Shown: positions 26,298 through 33,953 of the stretch, piece after piece
How the letters are laid out: every line of letters starts with the position of its first letter
How positions within the stretch are numbered: the stretch's first letter is position 1
NCBI GenBank assembly: GCA_947311635.1
Contig: CAMZLD010000067.1
Location: forward strand, 1-46,651
Direction of reading: 5' to 3'
DNA: 46,651 nucleotides
Origin: an uncultured Flavobacteriaceae bacterium
GTDB lineage: Bacteria > Bacteroidota > Bacteroidia > Flavobacteriales > Flavobacteriaceae
The notes under the pieces: model-generated
The model's database searches: none
What the model was told of the DNA's origin: nothing
What the model saw: the letters and a program-made list of their open reading frames with translations, nothing else
Made by a program: the position numbers and the translations under genes

Positions 26298-29249
26298 TCA
26301 CTCCACAACAGCATCTTGTATGATTTGCTGTATTTCTGTTCGTACATTTTTACGCACTAATTCTTTATTATCCATGGTAGGATAAACTCTGTTTGATAAA
26401 AACACATACAACAAGCCCGTTTCTGGATCTGCCCAAGTATATGTGCCTGTAAAACCACTATGCCCAAAACTTTTATCAGAAACACAACCACAGGTTGCTG
26501 GTATATTTGGATTTACTTGCGGCTTATCAAAACCTACTCCTTTACGTACGCCTTTGTCTTTAAAATAACGATGATTAAAGGTATCTACTGTTTCTTGCTG
26601 AAAATAATAACGCCCTCCATAATAACCACCTTGCAAGTACATTTGCATGATTTTAGCTACATCATTGGCATTGCTAAATAAACCCGCATGACCGCCAATG
26701 CCTCCTTGCATAGCAGCGCCCATATCATGCACATAACCATGTACTAATTGATTTCTAAAATAATCGTCTTTTTCTGTAGGTACAATGCTAGATTTATAAA
26801 ATTTATCTAATGGTAAATACGTTGTTCTATCGGCGCCTAAAGGCTTATAAAAGTGTGATTCAGCTATATTCTGAAGCCCTGTTCCGTAGTAATTTTCTAA
26901 ATATTTTTTAAATAAATAATACGATAAATCACTGTATTTATAACGCGGTGTTGGGTATTGATCTACTTCTGCAATGCGTTGTATGATGGTATCTTTATAA
27001 TCGGTTCTTAAATAAAATTTATTAGCGACTTTTATTTTAAAACTATCACTTCTATGCGTTCTGTAATATTTTTTTAAAGGTTTTTTGGTGACAGAATCTA
27101 AGGTTTTTAAGTAAAACGGAATCCATGCTTTTAAACGTCCGTAATGTGATAATACTTCTTTTATTGTTAAAGTATCTTTATTACTATTTCCTAATTCCTT
27201 CGGAAGCAAACTACCTAAGGTAGTTTCTAAATTTATGACACCTTGCTCAAATAATTCCATTAATGATGGTACAGTTGCCAGAATCTTGGTCATAGAAGCA
27301 ACATCATACACATCGGTTGCTTTTACTTTGTGTTTTTTAGCAGCTGTATGATACCCAAAGTTTTTACTGTACACTACTTTTCCGTAACGTGCAACTAAAA
27401 TTTGCATTCCTGGAGCCATTTTACGTTCTAAAACATACGCTGCAGCAGAATCAATGCGCTTTAAAAGTTGAGAGCTCATACCAACATCTTCTGGAATAGA
27501 ATACCCCAAACGCTTTAGGCTGGTAGTCATTAACCCATGTCCTTCAGAAAAATTATTTTGAATGGCTACTGGTAATTTTCCTTTAGTTGCAAGTGCTCCA
27601 AAGATCATTTGAGCAGAAATTTCCTGTGAAATTTCACTATTTTGGTAGGATACCAATAAGGCGTCTATATCTATAAAGGTAGGTATATCTAAAAGTGCAT
27701 AGGGACTGGCAAAAACATCTAAAATAACGGTGTGCATTCTGGCTATTCTGTCTAGCCAAGTCAATTCTTCATTTGTAAAAGCAAAGCTTTTCCAAGGGTT
27801 TTTATTAGATTTATGATAACCAATAATGACTAAATTATAAGGTTCTAAATCGTACATTAAACGGTCTAAAGCTTTTGCCTTAATCACGTCTATTTTGGTG
27901 TAGTTTTTTAACATGTTTACAAAAACATCACTATTTGCATCTCCTAATTGTACATAGGCAATTTTTTGTTTATCAAGATTTTGAATAGGAAACGTATTGT
28001 GCTCATTTTTTACTAGCGTAATGGCATTTTCTATCAATTTTCTATGCAACAACACATCATTTACATTGTTTAAATCAGCATCTAAATTATCTTCTATTAC
28101 AGGTTTATAATGCTGCAAACCTGCCCAGTATTTTGCTTTTAATATTTTTTTTACAGAATATGCTAAGCGTTCTTTAGTTAACAAACCTAATTGTAATGCT
28201 CTTTTAATTTTTTTAACTGCTGCTCCTACGTTTTCAGAAAATAATAAAACATCATTTCCTGCTAAGAAAGCTGCAATATCTACATCGCCAGGTTGCGCTT
28301 TGGTTGATTTATCAATTTCTAGTGGTTTTACAAATTCCGAAGCACCTTTCATGTTTAAAGCATCGGTGAAAATAAGTCCTTTAAAACCCATTTTATTTTG
28401 TAGTAAATTGGTAATTACATTTTTGGAAAGCGATGTTGGTAATGAAGCATCTTCTAGACTTGGAACACTAAGGTGTGCTGCCATTACACTTGTTAAATTA
28501 TTTTTAAACAGTTCTTTGTACGGATATAACTCTATAGAATCAATACGTGCAGCATCAAACAAGACCGTTGGTAAGGTTTTATGAGAATCTGTGTTGGTAT
28601 CTCCATGACCTGGAAAATGTTTGGCACAAGCTAGTACACCTTGACTTTGCATACCGTTGGTAAAAGCAATTGATTTTTCTGTTACATTGTATTTATTTTC
28701 GCCAAATGAACGATTACCGATAATTGGATTGTCTGGATTGGTGTTAACATCTACAACTGGCGCAAAATTTACATGAATTCCAAGACGTTTACATTGTGCT
28801 CCTAAACGTTTTCCAAATTGTGTTAATAAACTGTCATTACGGATAGCACCTAAGGTCATGTTCCAAGGAAATCGATAGGTTTTTTGCAAGCGCATGTCTA
28901 AACCCCATTCGCCATCAAAACCAATGAGCAAAGGTGTTTTTGACAAAGACTGATAGGTATTATTAAGTTTTGCTTGGTTTTGCGGCGTACCTTGCATAAA
29001 AATAAGTCCGCCAATATGATATTTTTTAATTTGAGATTTGATAAAATTTACATGCTTTATATCTCGATTAGAATAGGCTGCAATCATAAATAGCTGTCCT
29101 ATTTTTTGATCTAAAGACATGCTATCCATTTTAGATTGCACCCAAGATTCTTGCGCTTGCATATCTGAAGTAAGTAATGGATCTACTTGGCAGAAAGACA
29201 ATGTTATGCTAAAAAATAAAAGTAAACTTAATCGTAATTTTTGATTCAT
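26298..29249 (-). CDS. GH3 beta-N-acetylglucosaminidase fused to a serine beta-lactamase-like domain
   Basis: 983 residues, a two-enzyme fusion. An export signal occupies residues 1-20 (Cys20 is present, but the lipobox is atypical). The GH3 (NagZ-type) domain, about 35-375, carries KHFPGHG (210-216), the Asp221/His223 acid-base pair, and nucleophile Asp296 in FTDALNMKG. A C-terminal GH3-associated region (about 400-565) follows. The beta-lactamase/transpeptidase-like domain, about 590-975, has S652-x-x-K655 (SMTK), Y772-S-D and H930-S-G. It would trim GlcNAc from peptidoglycan fragments in the periplasm; the second domain's substrate is unknown. Such fusions occur in Bacteroidota. Confidence 0.92.
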   Translation of the reverse strand: MNQKLRLSLLLFFSITLSFCQVDPLLTSDMQAQESWVQSKMDSMSLDQKIGQLFMIAAYSNRDIKHVNFIKSQIKKYHIGGLIFMQGTPQNQAKLNNTYQSLSKTPLLIGFDGEWGLDMRLQKTYRFPWNMTLGAIRNDSLLTQFGKRLGAQCKRLGIHVNFAPVVDVNTNPDNPIIGNRSFGENKYNVTEKSIAFTNGMQSQGVLACAKHFPGHGDTNTDSHKTLPTVLFDAARIDSIELYPYKELFKNNLTSVMAAHLSVPSLEDASLPTSLSKNVITNLLQNKMGFKGLIFTDALNMKGASEFVKPLEIDKSTKAQPGDVDIAAFLAGNDVLLFSENVGAAVKKIKRALQLGLLTKERLAYSVKKILKAKYWAGLQHYKPVIEDNLDADLNNVNDVLLHRKLIENAITLVKNEHNTFPIQNLDKQKIAYVQLGDANSDVFVNMLKNYTKIDVIKAKALDRLMYDLEPYNLVIIGYHKSNKNPWKSFAFTNEELTWLDRIARMHTVILDVFASPYALLDIPTFIDIDALLVSYQNSEISQEISAQMIFGALATKGKLPVAIQNNFSEGHGLMTTSLKRLGYSIPEDVGMSSQLLKRIDSAAAYVLERKMAPGMQILVARYGKVVYSKNFGYHTAAKKHKVKATDVYDVASMTKILATVPSLMELFEQGVINLETTLGSLLPKELGNSNKDTLTIKEVLSHYGRLKAWIPFYLKTLDSVTKKPLKKYYRTHRSDSFKIKVANKFYLRTDYKDTIIQRIAEVDQYPTPRYKYSDLSYYLFKKYLENYYGTGLQNIAESHFYKPLGADRTTYLPLDKFYKSSIVPTEKDDYFRNQLVHGYVHDMGAAMQGGIGGHAGLFSNANDVAKIMQMYLQGGYYGGRYYFQQETVDTFNHRYFKDKGVRKGVGFDKPQVNPNIPATCGCVSDKSFGHSGFTGTYTWADPETGLLYVFLSNRVYPTMDNKELVRKNVRTEIQQIIQDAVVE

Positions 29250-29313
29250 GTAATTTCTCTTTTTCTCTTTTCTGAATTATTTCAGAAAAGCAACTACCAT
29301 TATTTTACAAGAT

Positions 29314-29799
29314 TTATACCAAAAGACGTTGGTGCCAACTTTTATTTACTGGCACTTCCCAATCGCTATTAAAAGCTGCTATAGTTTGCACCATATTATT
29401 GAAGACTATTGTATTTGCATCAACTTTTCCTATTTTTGCTAAGGCTTTAAAATCTGCCATGGTAGCTATTTGAATAGTGGTTTCATTTTTATAAGCAACT
29501 TGCATTTTATCTAGCAAAGTGGCTGCTAATTCTTTTTCTAATGCTTGCATAAACTGTACAGAAGCATCAATAGAGCAACCTGAAACATCTCTAAAATTCT
29601 CATCAACTGCTAAAACAATAAAGCGATTGTATTTTATAGTAAAAGCGGCTTTTAAATCGTCTTCATGACGTTTCCAGCTTTCTAAAAAAGGTGCTAATTT
29701 ATCTGAAATATGTTGCTGTTCTATTGTTGAAAGCGCTCTTTCACATTGGTATATCCAAATTCTAGAACTTGGTGGTAAAGTATTAAATGGTACTATCAT
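29314..29799 (-). CDS. Conserved Bacteroidota protein, unknown function (not an ABC ATPase)
   Basis: 161 residues, soluble, no signal peptide. Conserved features include SRIWIYQCERALS near 12-24, FLESWKRHEDDLKAAF near 38-53, and FRDVSGCSIDASVQFMQ near 69-85. I recall close relatives being labelled 'ABC transporter ATPase' in many flavobacterial genomes. No Walker A, Walker B or LSGGQ-like motif exists here, so that label is wrong on its face. The surrounding minus-strand genes are a DnaQ-like exonuclease upstream and the GH3 fusion downstream. Confidence 0.75.
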   Translation of the reverse strand: MIVPFNTLPPSSRIWIYQCERALSTIEQQHISDKLAPFLESWKRHEDDLKAAFTIKYNRFIVLAVDENFRDVSGCSIDASVQFMQALEKELAATLLDKMQVAYKNETTIQIATMADFKALAKIGKVDANTIVFNNMVQTIAAFNSDWEVPVNKSWHQRLLV

Positions 29800-29843
29800 T
29801 TTTTTATTCTTTATTAAATTATTTATAGCTAGACTACCGACAG

Positions 29844-30671
29844 CTATCGTAAGTTAAACTTTTGCTGTAATGCTTTTAGCTTTTCTGCTTCTGACATAGC
29901 CTTCTTTGGAGTTACAGCTTTTTCTTTTATTTGTTTCAATACTTTTTTAGTGTATAACGGAAAATCTGCATTCTGAATCCAATTATAATATCCTGGATTT
30001 TCTTTTAAAACATCTAAGACTGTTCTGCCTTTATATTTTCCGAAGGTAAAAATTTCTTGTTCTTCATCATTAAACTGTATAAAACCTGCAAAATCTGCAC
30101 GCTTTTTATGCGTAGAATAGGTTGCCAACTCATCTACCGTAGATCCAATATCTTCATATTTTTCTAATTGCGCTAATAAAATTTCATAAGTTGCTTTGGT
30201 ATCTGCTTCTGCAGAATGGGCATTCTCTAAATCTTTGTCACAATAAAATTTATACCCTGCGCTTAGTGTTCTTTGTTCTTTTTTATGAAAAATAACTTGC
30301 ACATCAATGGCTTTGGTATTAGAAAAATCAAAATCTACTTTGGCACGTAACATTTCTTCTGCCAACAACGGAATATCGAATCTGTTTGAATTAAATCCTG
30401 CCAAATCACAATCTTTAATCATTGCATAAACAGCTGGCGCCAATTCATTAAAAGTGGGTTCTGTCACTACTTTTTCATTGGTAATACCATGAATATCTGA
30501 TGCTTCTTTTGGTATTTCAATTTCTGGATTTACGAGCCATGTTTTACTTTCTTCGGTTCCGTTTGGAAATATTTTTAGTATTGAAATCTCTACGATTCTA
30601 TCGGTAGCTATATTGATGCCTGTTGTTTCTAAATCAAAAAAAACAATGGGCTTTGTGAGTTGTAATTTCAT
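29844..30671 (-). CDS. DnaQ-like 3'-5' exonuclease (DEDD family)
   Basis: 275 residues. The exonuclease core is at the N-terminus: Asp13 and Glu15 in FFDLETTGIN, HGITNEKV near 63-70, FNSNRFDIPLLAEEM near 94-108, and HSAEADTKATY near 152-162 with the final His and Asp. This is a DEDDh-type set. After a linker, residues about 206-245 (IFTFGKYKGRTVLDVLKENPGYYNWI) form the small domain that many Bacteroidota exonucleases carry. It may serve in repair or RNA processing; it is too short to be a DNA polymerase. Confidence 0.87.
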   Translation of the reverse strand: MKLQLTKPIVFFDLETTGINIATDRIVEISILKIFPNGTEESKTWLVNPEIEIPKEASDIHGITNEKVVTEPTFNELAPAVYAMIKDCDLAGFNSNRFDIPLLAEEMLRAKVDFDFSNTKAIDVQVIFHKKEQRTLSAGYKFYCDKDLENAHSAEADTKATYEILLAQLEKYEDIGSTVDELATYSTHKKRADFAGFIQFNDEEQEIFTFGKYKGRTVLDVLKENPGYYNWIQNADFPLYTKKVLKQIKEKAVTPKKAMSEAEKLKALQQKFNLR

Positions 30672-30706
30672 TTATTTTCTGGATGCTTTTTACTTAATAA
30701 TTTGCT

Positions 30707-31561
30707 TTATTCGTTATTCAATTCTTTTTTATAATTTTCTATTTCTAGTTGGTATTTTGCTGGTAAAGCTGGCTCTTTAAAATTATATTTTTGCAATGTC
30801 TCTAAAATGGTTTGTGCAACAATGTAGCGTGCTGTAGGCTTATCATCTGCTGGTATTACATACCAAGGTGCATTTTCTTTTGAAGTTCTGTTTAACAAGT
30901 CTTCGTAACAAAACTGATAGTTATCCCATAATTTTCGTTCTTTTAAATCGCCAGGAGAAAATTTCCAGTTTTTTTCTTTTAAATTTAATCTTCTAAGCAA
31001 TCTGTTTTTTTGTTCTTCTTTAGAGAGGTGCAAAAAGAATTTTAATACAATGGTACCTGTGGTTTGAATGTGATTTTCAAAACCATTAATACGCTCCATT
31101 CTATCGTGATAAAAAGCATCATCTATTGCATCTATACTTGTAATCTTCGGAATATTTTCTCCTAAAATATATCCAGGATGTACGCGAGTTACTAAAACAT
31201 TTTCATAATGCGTTCTGTTAAAAACTGAAAACTTGCCTCGTGGTGGTAAGGCTATATAATGCCGCCATAAAAAATCATGCTTTAACTCTAACTCGGTTGG
31301 CACTTTAAAACTATGTACATTTACTCCTCTTGTGTTAAATTCTTTAAAGACTTCTCGTATTAAACTGTCTTTTCCTGCGGTGTCCATGCCTTGAAGGCAA
31401 ACAAGCACACTGTACTTACCTTCTGCATACATGGTGTCTTGTAGTTTGCTTAGCTTTTTTCGTACTTTTTTAATTTTTTTTGAAGCATCTGTTATCACTT
31501 CTTTAGTCGCTAGGTTTTTAAGTTTAATGGCACTTGTTACTTTATAGTTTTCAGATATCAT
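30707..31561 (-). CDS. Polyphosphate kinase 2 (PPK2) family
   Basis: 284 residues, single PPK2 domain. Walker A-like CLQGMDTAGKDSLIREVF near residues 54-71, lid-region WRHYIALPPRGKFSVFNRTHY near 103-123, with FNRTHYENVLVTRVHP as the Walker B-type segment, and KFFLHLSKEEQKNRLLRR near 172-189. PPK2 enzymes transfer phosphate between polyphosphate and nucleotides. The FNR-x-HYE signature resembles class III members that act on AMP and ADP, but class assignment is from memory. It lies 35 bases upstream of the exonuclease gene. Confidence 0.9.
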   Translation of the reverse strand: MISENYKVTSAIKLKNLATKEVITDASKKIKKVRKKLSKLQDTMYAEGKYSVLVCLQGMDTAGKDSLIREVFKEFNTRGVNVHSFKVPTELELKHDFLWRHYIALPPRGKFSVFNRTHYENVLVTRVHPGYILGENIPKITSIDAIDDAFYHDRMERINGFENHIQTTGTIVLKFFLHLSKEEQKNRLLRRLNLKEKNWKFSPGDLKERKLWDNYQFCYEDLLNRTSKENAPWYVIPADDKPTARYIVAQTILETLQKYNFKEPALPAKYQLEIENYKKELNNE

Positions 31562-31601
31562 AGTCTAATATTTTACGCTGCTAAAGGTAAGAAAAATACT
31601 T

Positions 31602-31871
31602 GTGCCTATTATCAAAACCAACACAGGAACTGGAAACTCTTTAGAGATTTACTATTGTGCCTTACAAAAACGAATAGAACAGCATGCGGGATTAAAACAA
31701 GTTAAATCTAAAATATTTCTCGTAAGTAACAGTACTATTAGTTTATTATTAACCTATTCGCTACGTTCTGGTCAGCTAAAGCTGCAAAAATATTCAACCT
31801 TTTCTACTGAAGTAAAACAAAGCAAAGCAGCAAAAGTAATCGCTATAAAATTAGCTAAATCAAAAAACTAA
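31602..31871 (+). CDS. Hypothetical 89-residue frame with GTG start
   Basis: An open frame lies between ppk2 and pepE, which are both on the other strand. It begins at GTG and ends by overlapping the pepE stop by 17 bases. The product is basic (many Lys in the second half, ending KLAKSKN), with no signal peptide or recognised domain. The gap of about 290 bases has no minus-strand gene and no MITE. It might be a real small gene, a decayed gene, or a chance frame. No promoter stands out. Confidence 0.3.
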   Translation: MPIIKTNTGTGNSLEIYYCALQKRIEQHAGLKQVKSKIFLVSNSTISLLLTYSLRSGQLKLQKYSTFSTEVKQSKAAKVIAIKLAKSKN

Positions 31872-32559
31872 AGTCTGTTTCTGGTTTAAATTCTTGTGGG
31901 TCTTTACCTTGTAAAAACAAACGTGCACTTAAATTTCCTTTTAAAACAATAACATCATCATTTACTGCTAACCAACTGCCTTCTCGTAATCCTAAAACTG
32001 GTGTTATATTGTATTCATGAAACTCTTTTATTCGTGTTTCTCTTGTTTCGCCCATATGGGTAGAATCTGGGTTTGGATCTAAATAATGTGGATTGATATT
32101 AAAAGGCAGTAAACCTAAAGTCTTAAAACTTGGTGGATACACTACCGGCATATCATTGCTTGTTTTCATAGAAATACCCGTAATATTACTACCAGCACTT
32201 GTACCCAAATACGGTGTACCGCTTTCTACTTGGTGTTTCAATACTTGCATTAAATCGTGCTTATAAAGTTGATTTACAAGCTCAAACGTATTGCCACCAC
32301 CAACAAAAATTCCTTGCGCCTTTTTAATGGCTTTTTGCTTATCATTAAAGGTGTGAATGCCTTTTACGCTAACACCTATTTTATTGAAAACTACTGCAAC
32401 TTTTTCTGTGTAACTATTATACGACAACCCACTAGGGCGCGCATAGGGTATAAAAATAATTTCAGAAGTATTAAAAAATGATTTTAAGGTTGGTAATAAA
32501 TACGCTAGATACTCTTGACCGTGAACGGTAGAAGTGCTTGCTACAAGAATACGTTTCAT
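31855..32559 (-). CDS. pepE: Peptidase E (alpha-aspartyl dipeptidase, S51)
   Basis: I start at the ATG at 32559 (MKRILVASTSTVHG, 234 residues); an ATG six codons upstream is in frame, but the shorter start fits the family. Peptidase E cleaves Asp-Xaa dipeptides in the cytoplasm. Signatures: GIFVGGGNTFELVNQLYKHDL near 80-100, the nucleophile Ser in YLGTSAGSNI near 117-126, and the His/Asp region FNINPHYLDPNPDSTHMG near 152-169. The length matches the family. Confidence 0.92.
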   Translation of the reverse strand: MKRILVASTSTVHGQEYLAYLLPTLKSFFNTSEIIFIPYARPSGLSYNSYTEKVAVVFNKIGVSVKGIHTFNDKQKAIKKAQGIFVGGGNTFELVNQLYKHDLMQVLKHQVESGTPYLGTSAGSNITGISMKTSNDMPVVYPPSFKTLGLLPFNINPHYLDPNPDSTHMGETRETRIKEFHEYNITPVLGLREGSWLAVNDDVIVLKGNLSARLFLQGKDPQEFKPETDFSFLI

Positions 32560-32648
32560 ACTTTTGTTTTTTTGCAAAAATAGCTTTTTTACTTTAAACG
32601 TTATTAACCTTTTTACTAATCTGTTCTAAAATATTTAAAAAAAATTAG

Positions 32649-32868
32649 TAATGGCCGTCTAAAGACGTAAGACCGTTTCACTATTAGACGAAAGATAAAA
32701 AGACTTTATTGTAACAATACAATAAACAGTTATTTGAAAATTATTGTTATTGATAGATAACATAAAATTAAAAAAAACAGAAAAAGCAAGGTGTCTATTT
32801 TAAAAAGCTCTTTGAACCTCTATTAAATATAACTTTTTAGCGTTTTTATAAATTTTAATCGGACAATA
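32649..32868 (+). mobile_element. MITE copy C, complete with both ends
   Basis: This is the only copy with both termini inside the window. The left end is TAATGGCCGTCTAAAG (diverged from TAGTGTCCG in copies A and D). The right end, TTTAATCGGACAATA, is the inverted complement TATTGTCCGATTAAA. It is about 220 bp and carries no ORF. It is more diverged from A and B than they are from each other, so it is an older insertion. No target duplication is clear. It ends 5 bases before the ATG of a truncated HTH gene. Confidence 0.72.
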
Positions 32869-32873
32869 ATAAT

Positions 32874-32984
32874 ATGAAAACACTAAAACAACTAGAACGC
32901 TTACGTAAAGCACATCAATTAATTCAACAGGCAACTACTGGTACGCCAGCAGAATTTGCAAACAGATTGCATATTAGCGAATAA
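32874..32984 (+). pseudogene. Truncated HTH regulator remnant
   Basis: 36 codons from ATG to TAA. MKTLKQLERLRKAHQLIQQ and then TGTPAEFANRLHISE match, from memory, the N-terminus of a Bacteroidota family of small HTH proteins (about 80-100 residues), in which the sequence continues with ERQ and the recognition helix. Here a TAA follows HISE directly and further stops follow in frame, so most of the HTH is lost. The MITE right end lies 5 bases upstream and has displaced any native promoter. The 82 bases after it (32985-33066) hold nothing else. Confidence 0.55.
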
Positions 32985-33066
32985 GAATTATAACAAACCC
33001 TTTTATCATAATTCTTCTATTGCATATTAGCTATAATTTATTTAACCTTGTAAAAATATATATAAT

Positions 33067-33255
33067 ATGAAAACAAATTTAATTATTGGCATTATTGGCA
33101 TTTTTGAAATCACTTACTTTTTAATTAGACAGCCTAAAGTAGAAACTGTATTTGGTTTTCAAATAAACGGTTGGGTTTATTTTACAATATGGCTACTTAT
33201 TACGTTACTTTCTTTTCGCCGTTTTTTTATGCTTAAAAAAGAAAATGCTGCATAA
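33067..33255 (+). CDS. Small two-helix membrane protein
   Basis: 62 residues with two predicted membrane helices (about 4-20 and 33-50) around a short polar loop (RQPKVETVFGFQING), ending in a basic tail (RRFFMLKKENAA). I do not recognise a named family. It lies in an otherwise sparse region between the HTH remnant and the haemoglobin gene. An A/T-rich leader (TTGTAAAAATATATATAATATG) precedes the ATG. The helix pattern and codon usage look genuine. Confidence 0.6.
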   Translation: MKTNLIIGIIGIFEITYFLIRQPKVETVFGFQINGWVYFTIWLLITLLSFRRFFMLKKENAA

Positions 33256-33516
33256 TTAAATAGATTTATAGCAATAATGGAAAGGATTTTAATAATTACA
33301 CGTTATGATTATACATGTTAAATCATGATTGAGAGCAATACTAACTCATCTAAGTAAATGGAATATTCAAGCATACTTTAATAAATTTTGTTTTAGAATT
33401 AATCGTTCTCAATTTAAAAACAATATCTTTCTTAAAACCATTAATAGTAAACCAATATATCAAAATCACATAAAACAAACGTTAAACGTGTAACTCAATA
33501 CTTTAATTAACATATC

Positions 33517-33894
33517 ATGCAAGACATTAAAAACAGAAAAGATATAGAGCTTTTAGTCAATACTTTTTACAAAAAAGCTTTAGTAGATAGTACAATAGGC
33601 TATATTTTTACAGATATTACAAAATTAGATTTAGAAATGCATTTACCAACAATGCATAATTTTTGGGACTCTTTACTTTTGGGAGGAAGAAACTACAAAG
33701 GCAATCCTATGGGTGTTCATTTTCTGATTAACAAAAAAGAACCCTTATTAGCAAAACACTTTAATGCTTGGATAGAGCTTTGGTCTAAAACAGTAGCTGA
33801 ATTATTTGAAGGCGAAAAAGCAACCGAAGCTATTACAAGAGCTAAATCTATTGCCACTTTAATGGAATTTAAAATGGCGCAGCAACAATCATAA
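33517..33894 (+). CDS. Group III truncated haemoglobin
   Basis: 125 residues, the length of the 2-over-2 truncated globins. The pattern LVNTFYKKALVDSTIGYIF at the N-terminus, HLPTMHNFWDSLLLGG near 42-57 and the proximal-histidine segment KHFNAWIELW (His81) fit group III (trHbP). These proteins bind O2 or NO and are often linked to microaerobic or nitrosative stress, though their roles are not settled. The 260 bases upstream show no other gene; I saw the 10-bp palindrome AATCATGATT there but no clear FNR box. Confidence 0.88.
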   Translation: MQDIKNRKDIELLVNTFYKKALVDSTIGYIFTDITKLDLEMHLPTMHNFWDSLLLGGRNYKGNPMGVHFLINKKEPLLAKHFNAWIELWSKTVAELFEGEKATEAITRAKSIATLMEFKMAQQQS

Positions 33895-33922
33895 ATTCTT
33901 ACTGATTCTTAGTAAATTAAAC

Positions 33923-33950
33923 TATCTTTGCCGCTTGCAAAAAACAAGCG
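33923..33950 (+). promoter_or_regulatory. Promoter box and leader hairpin before the SulP gene
   Basis: TATCTTTG (33923-33930) is an exact TAnnTTTG box. Between it and the ATG at 33954 lies a 6-bp hairpin, CGCTTG-CAAAAAA-CAAGCG (33932-33950), which would fill almost the whole short leader and could affect ribosome access. Confidence 0.5.
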
Positions 33951-33953
33951 ACC

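Noticed and set aside
29268-29291. CTTTTCTGAA-TTA-TTTCAGAAAAG hairpin between the GH3 gene and the 161-residue gene as a terminator
   Set aside because: On the minus strand (the direction of transcription) it is followed by A/G-rich sequence, not a T tract.
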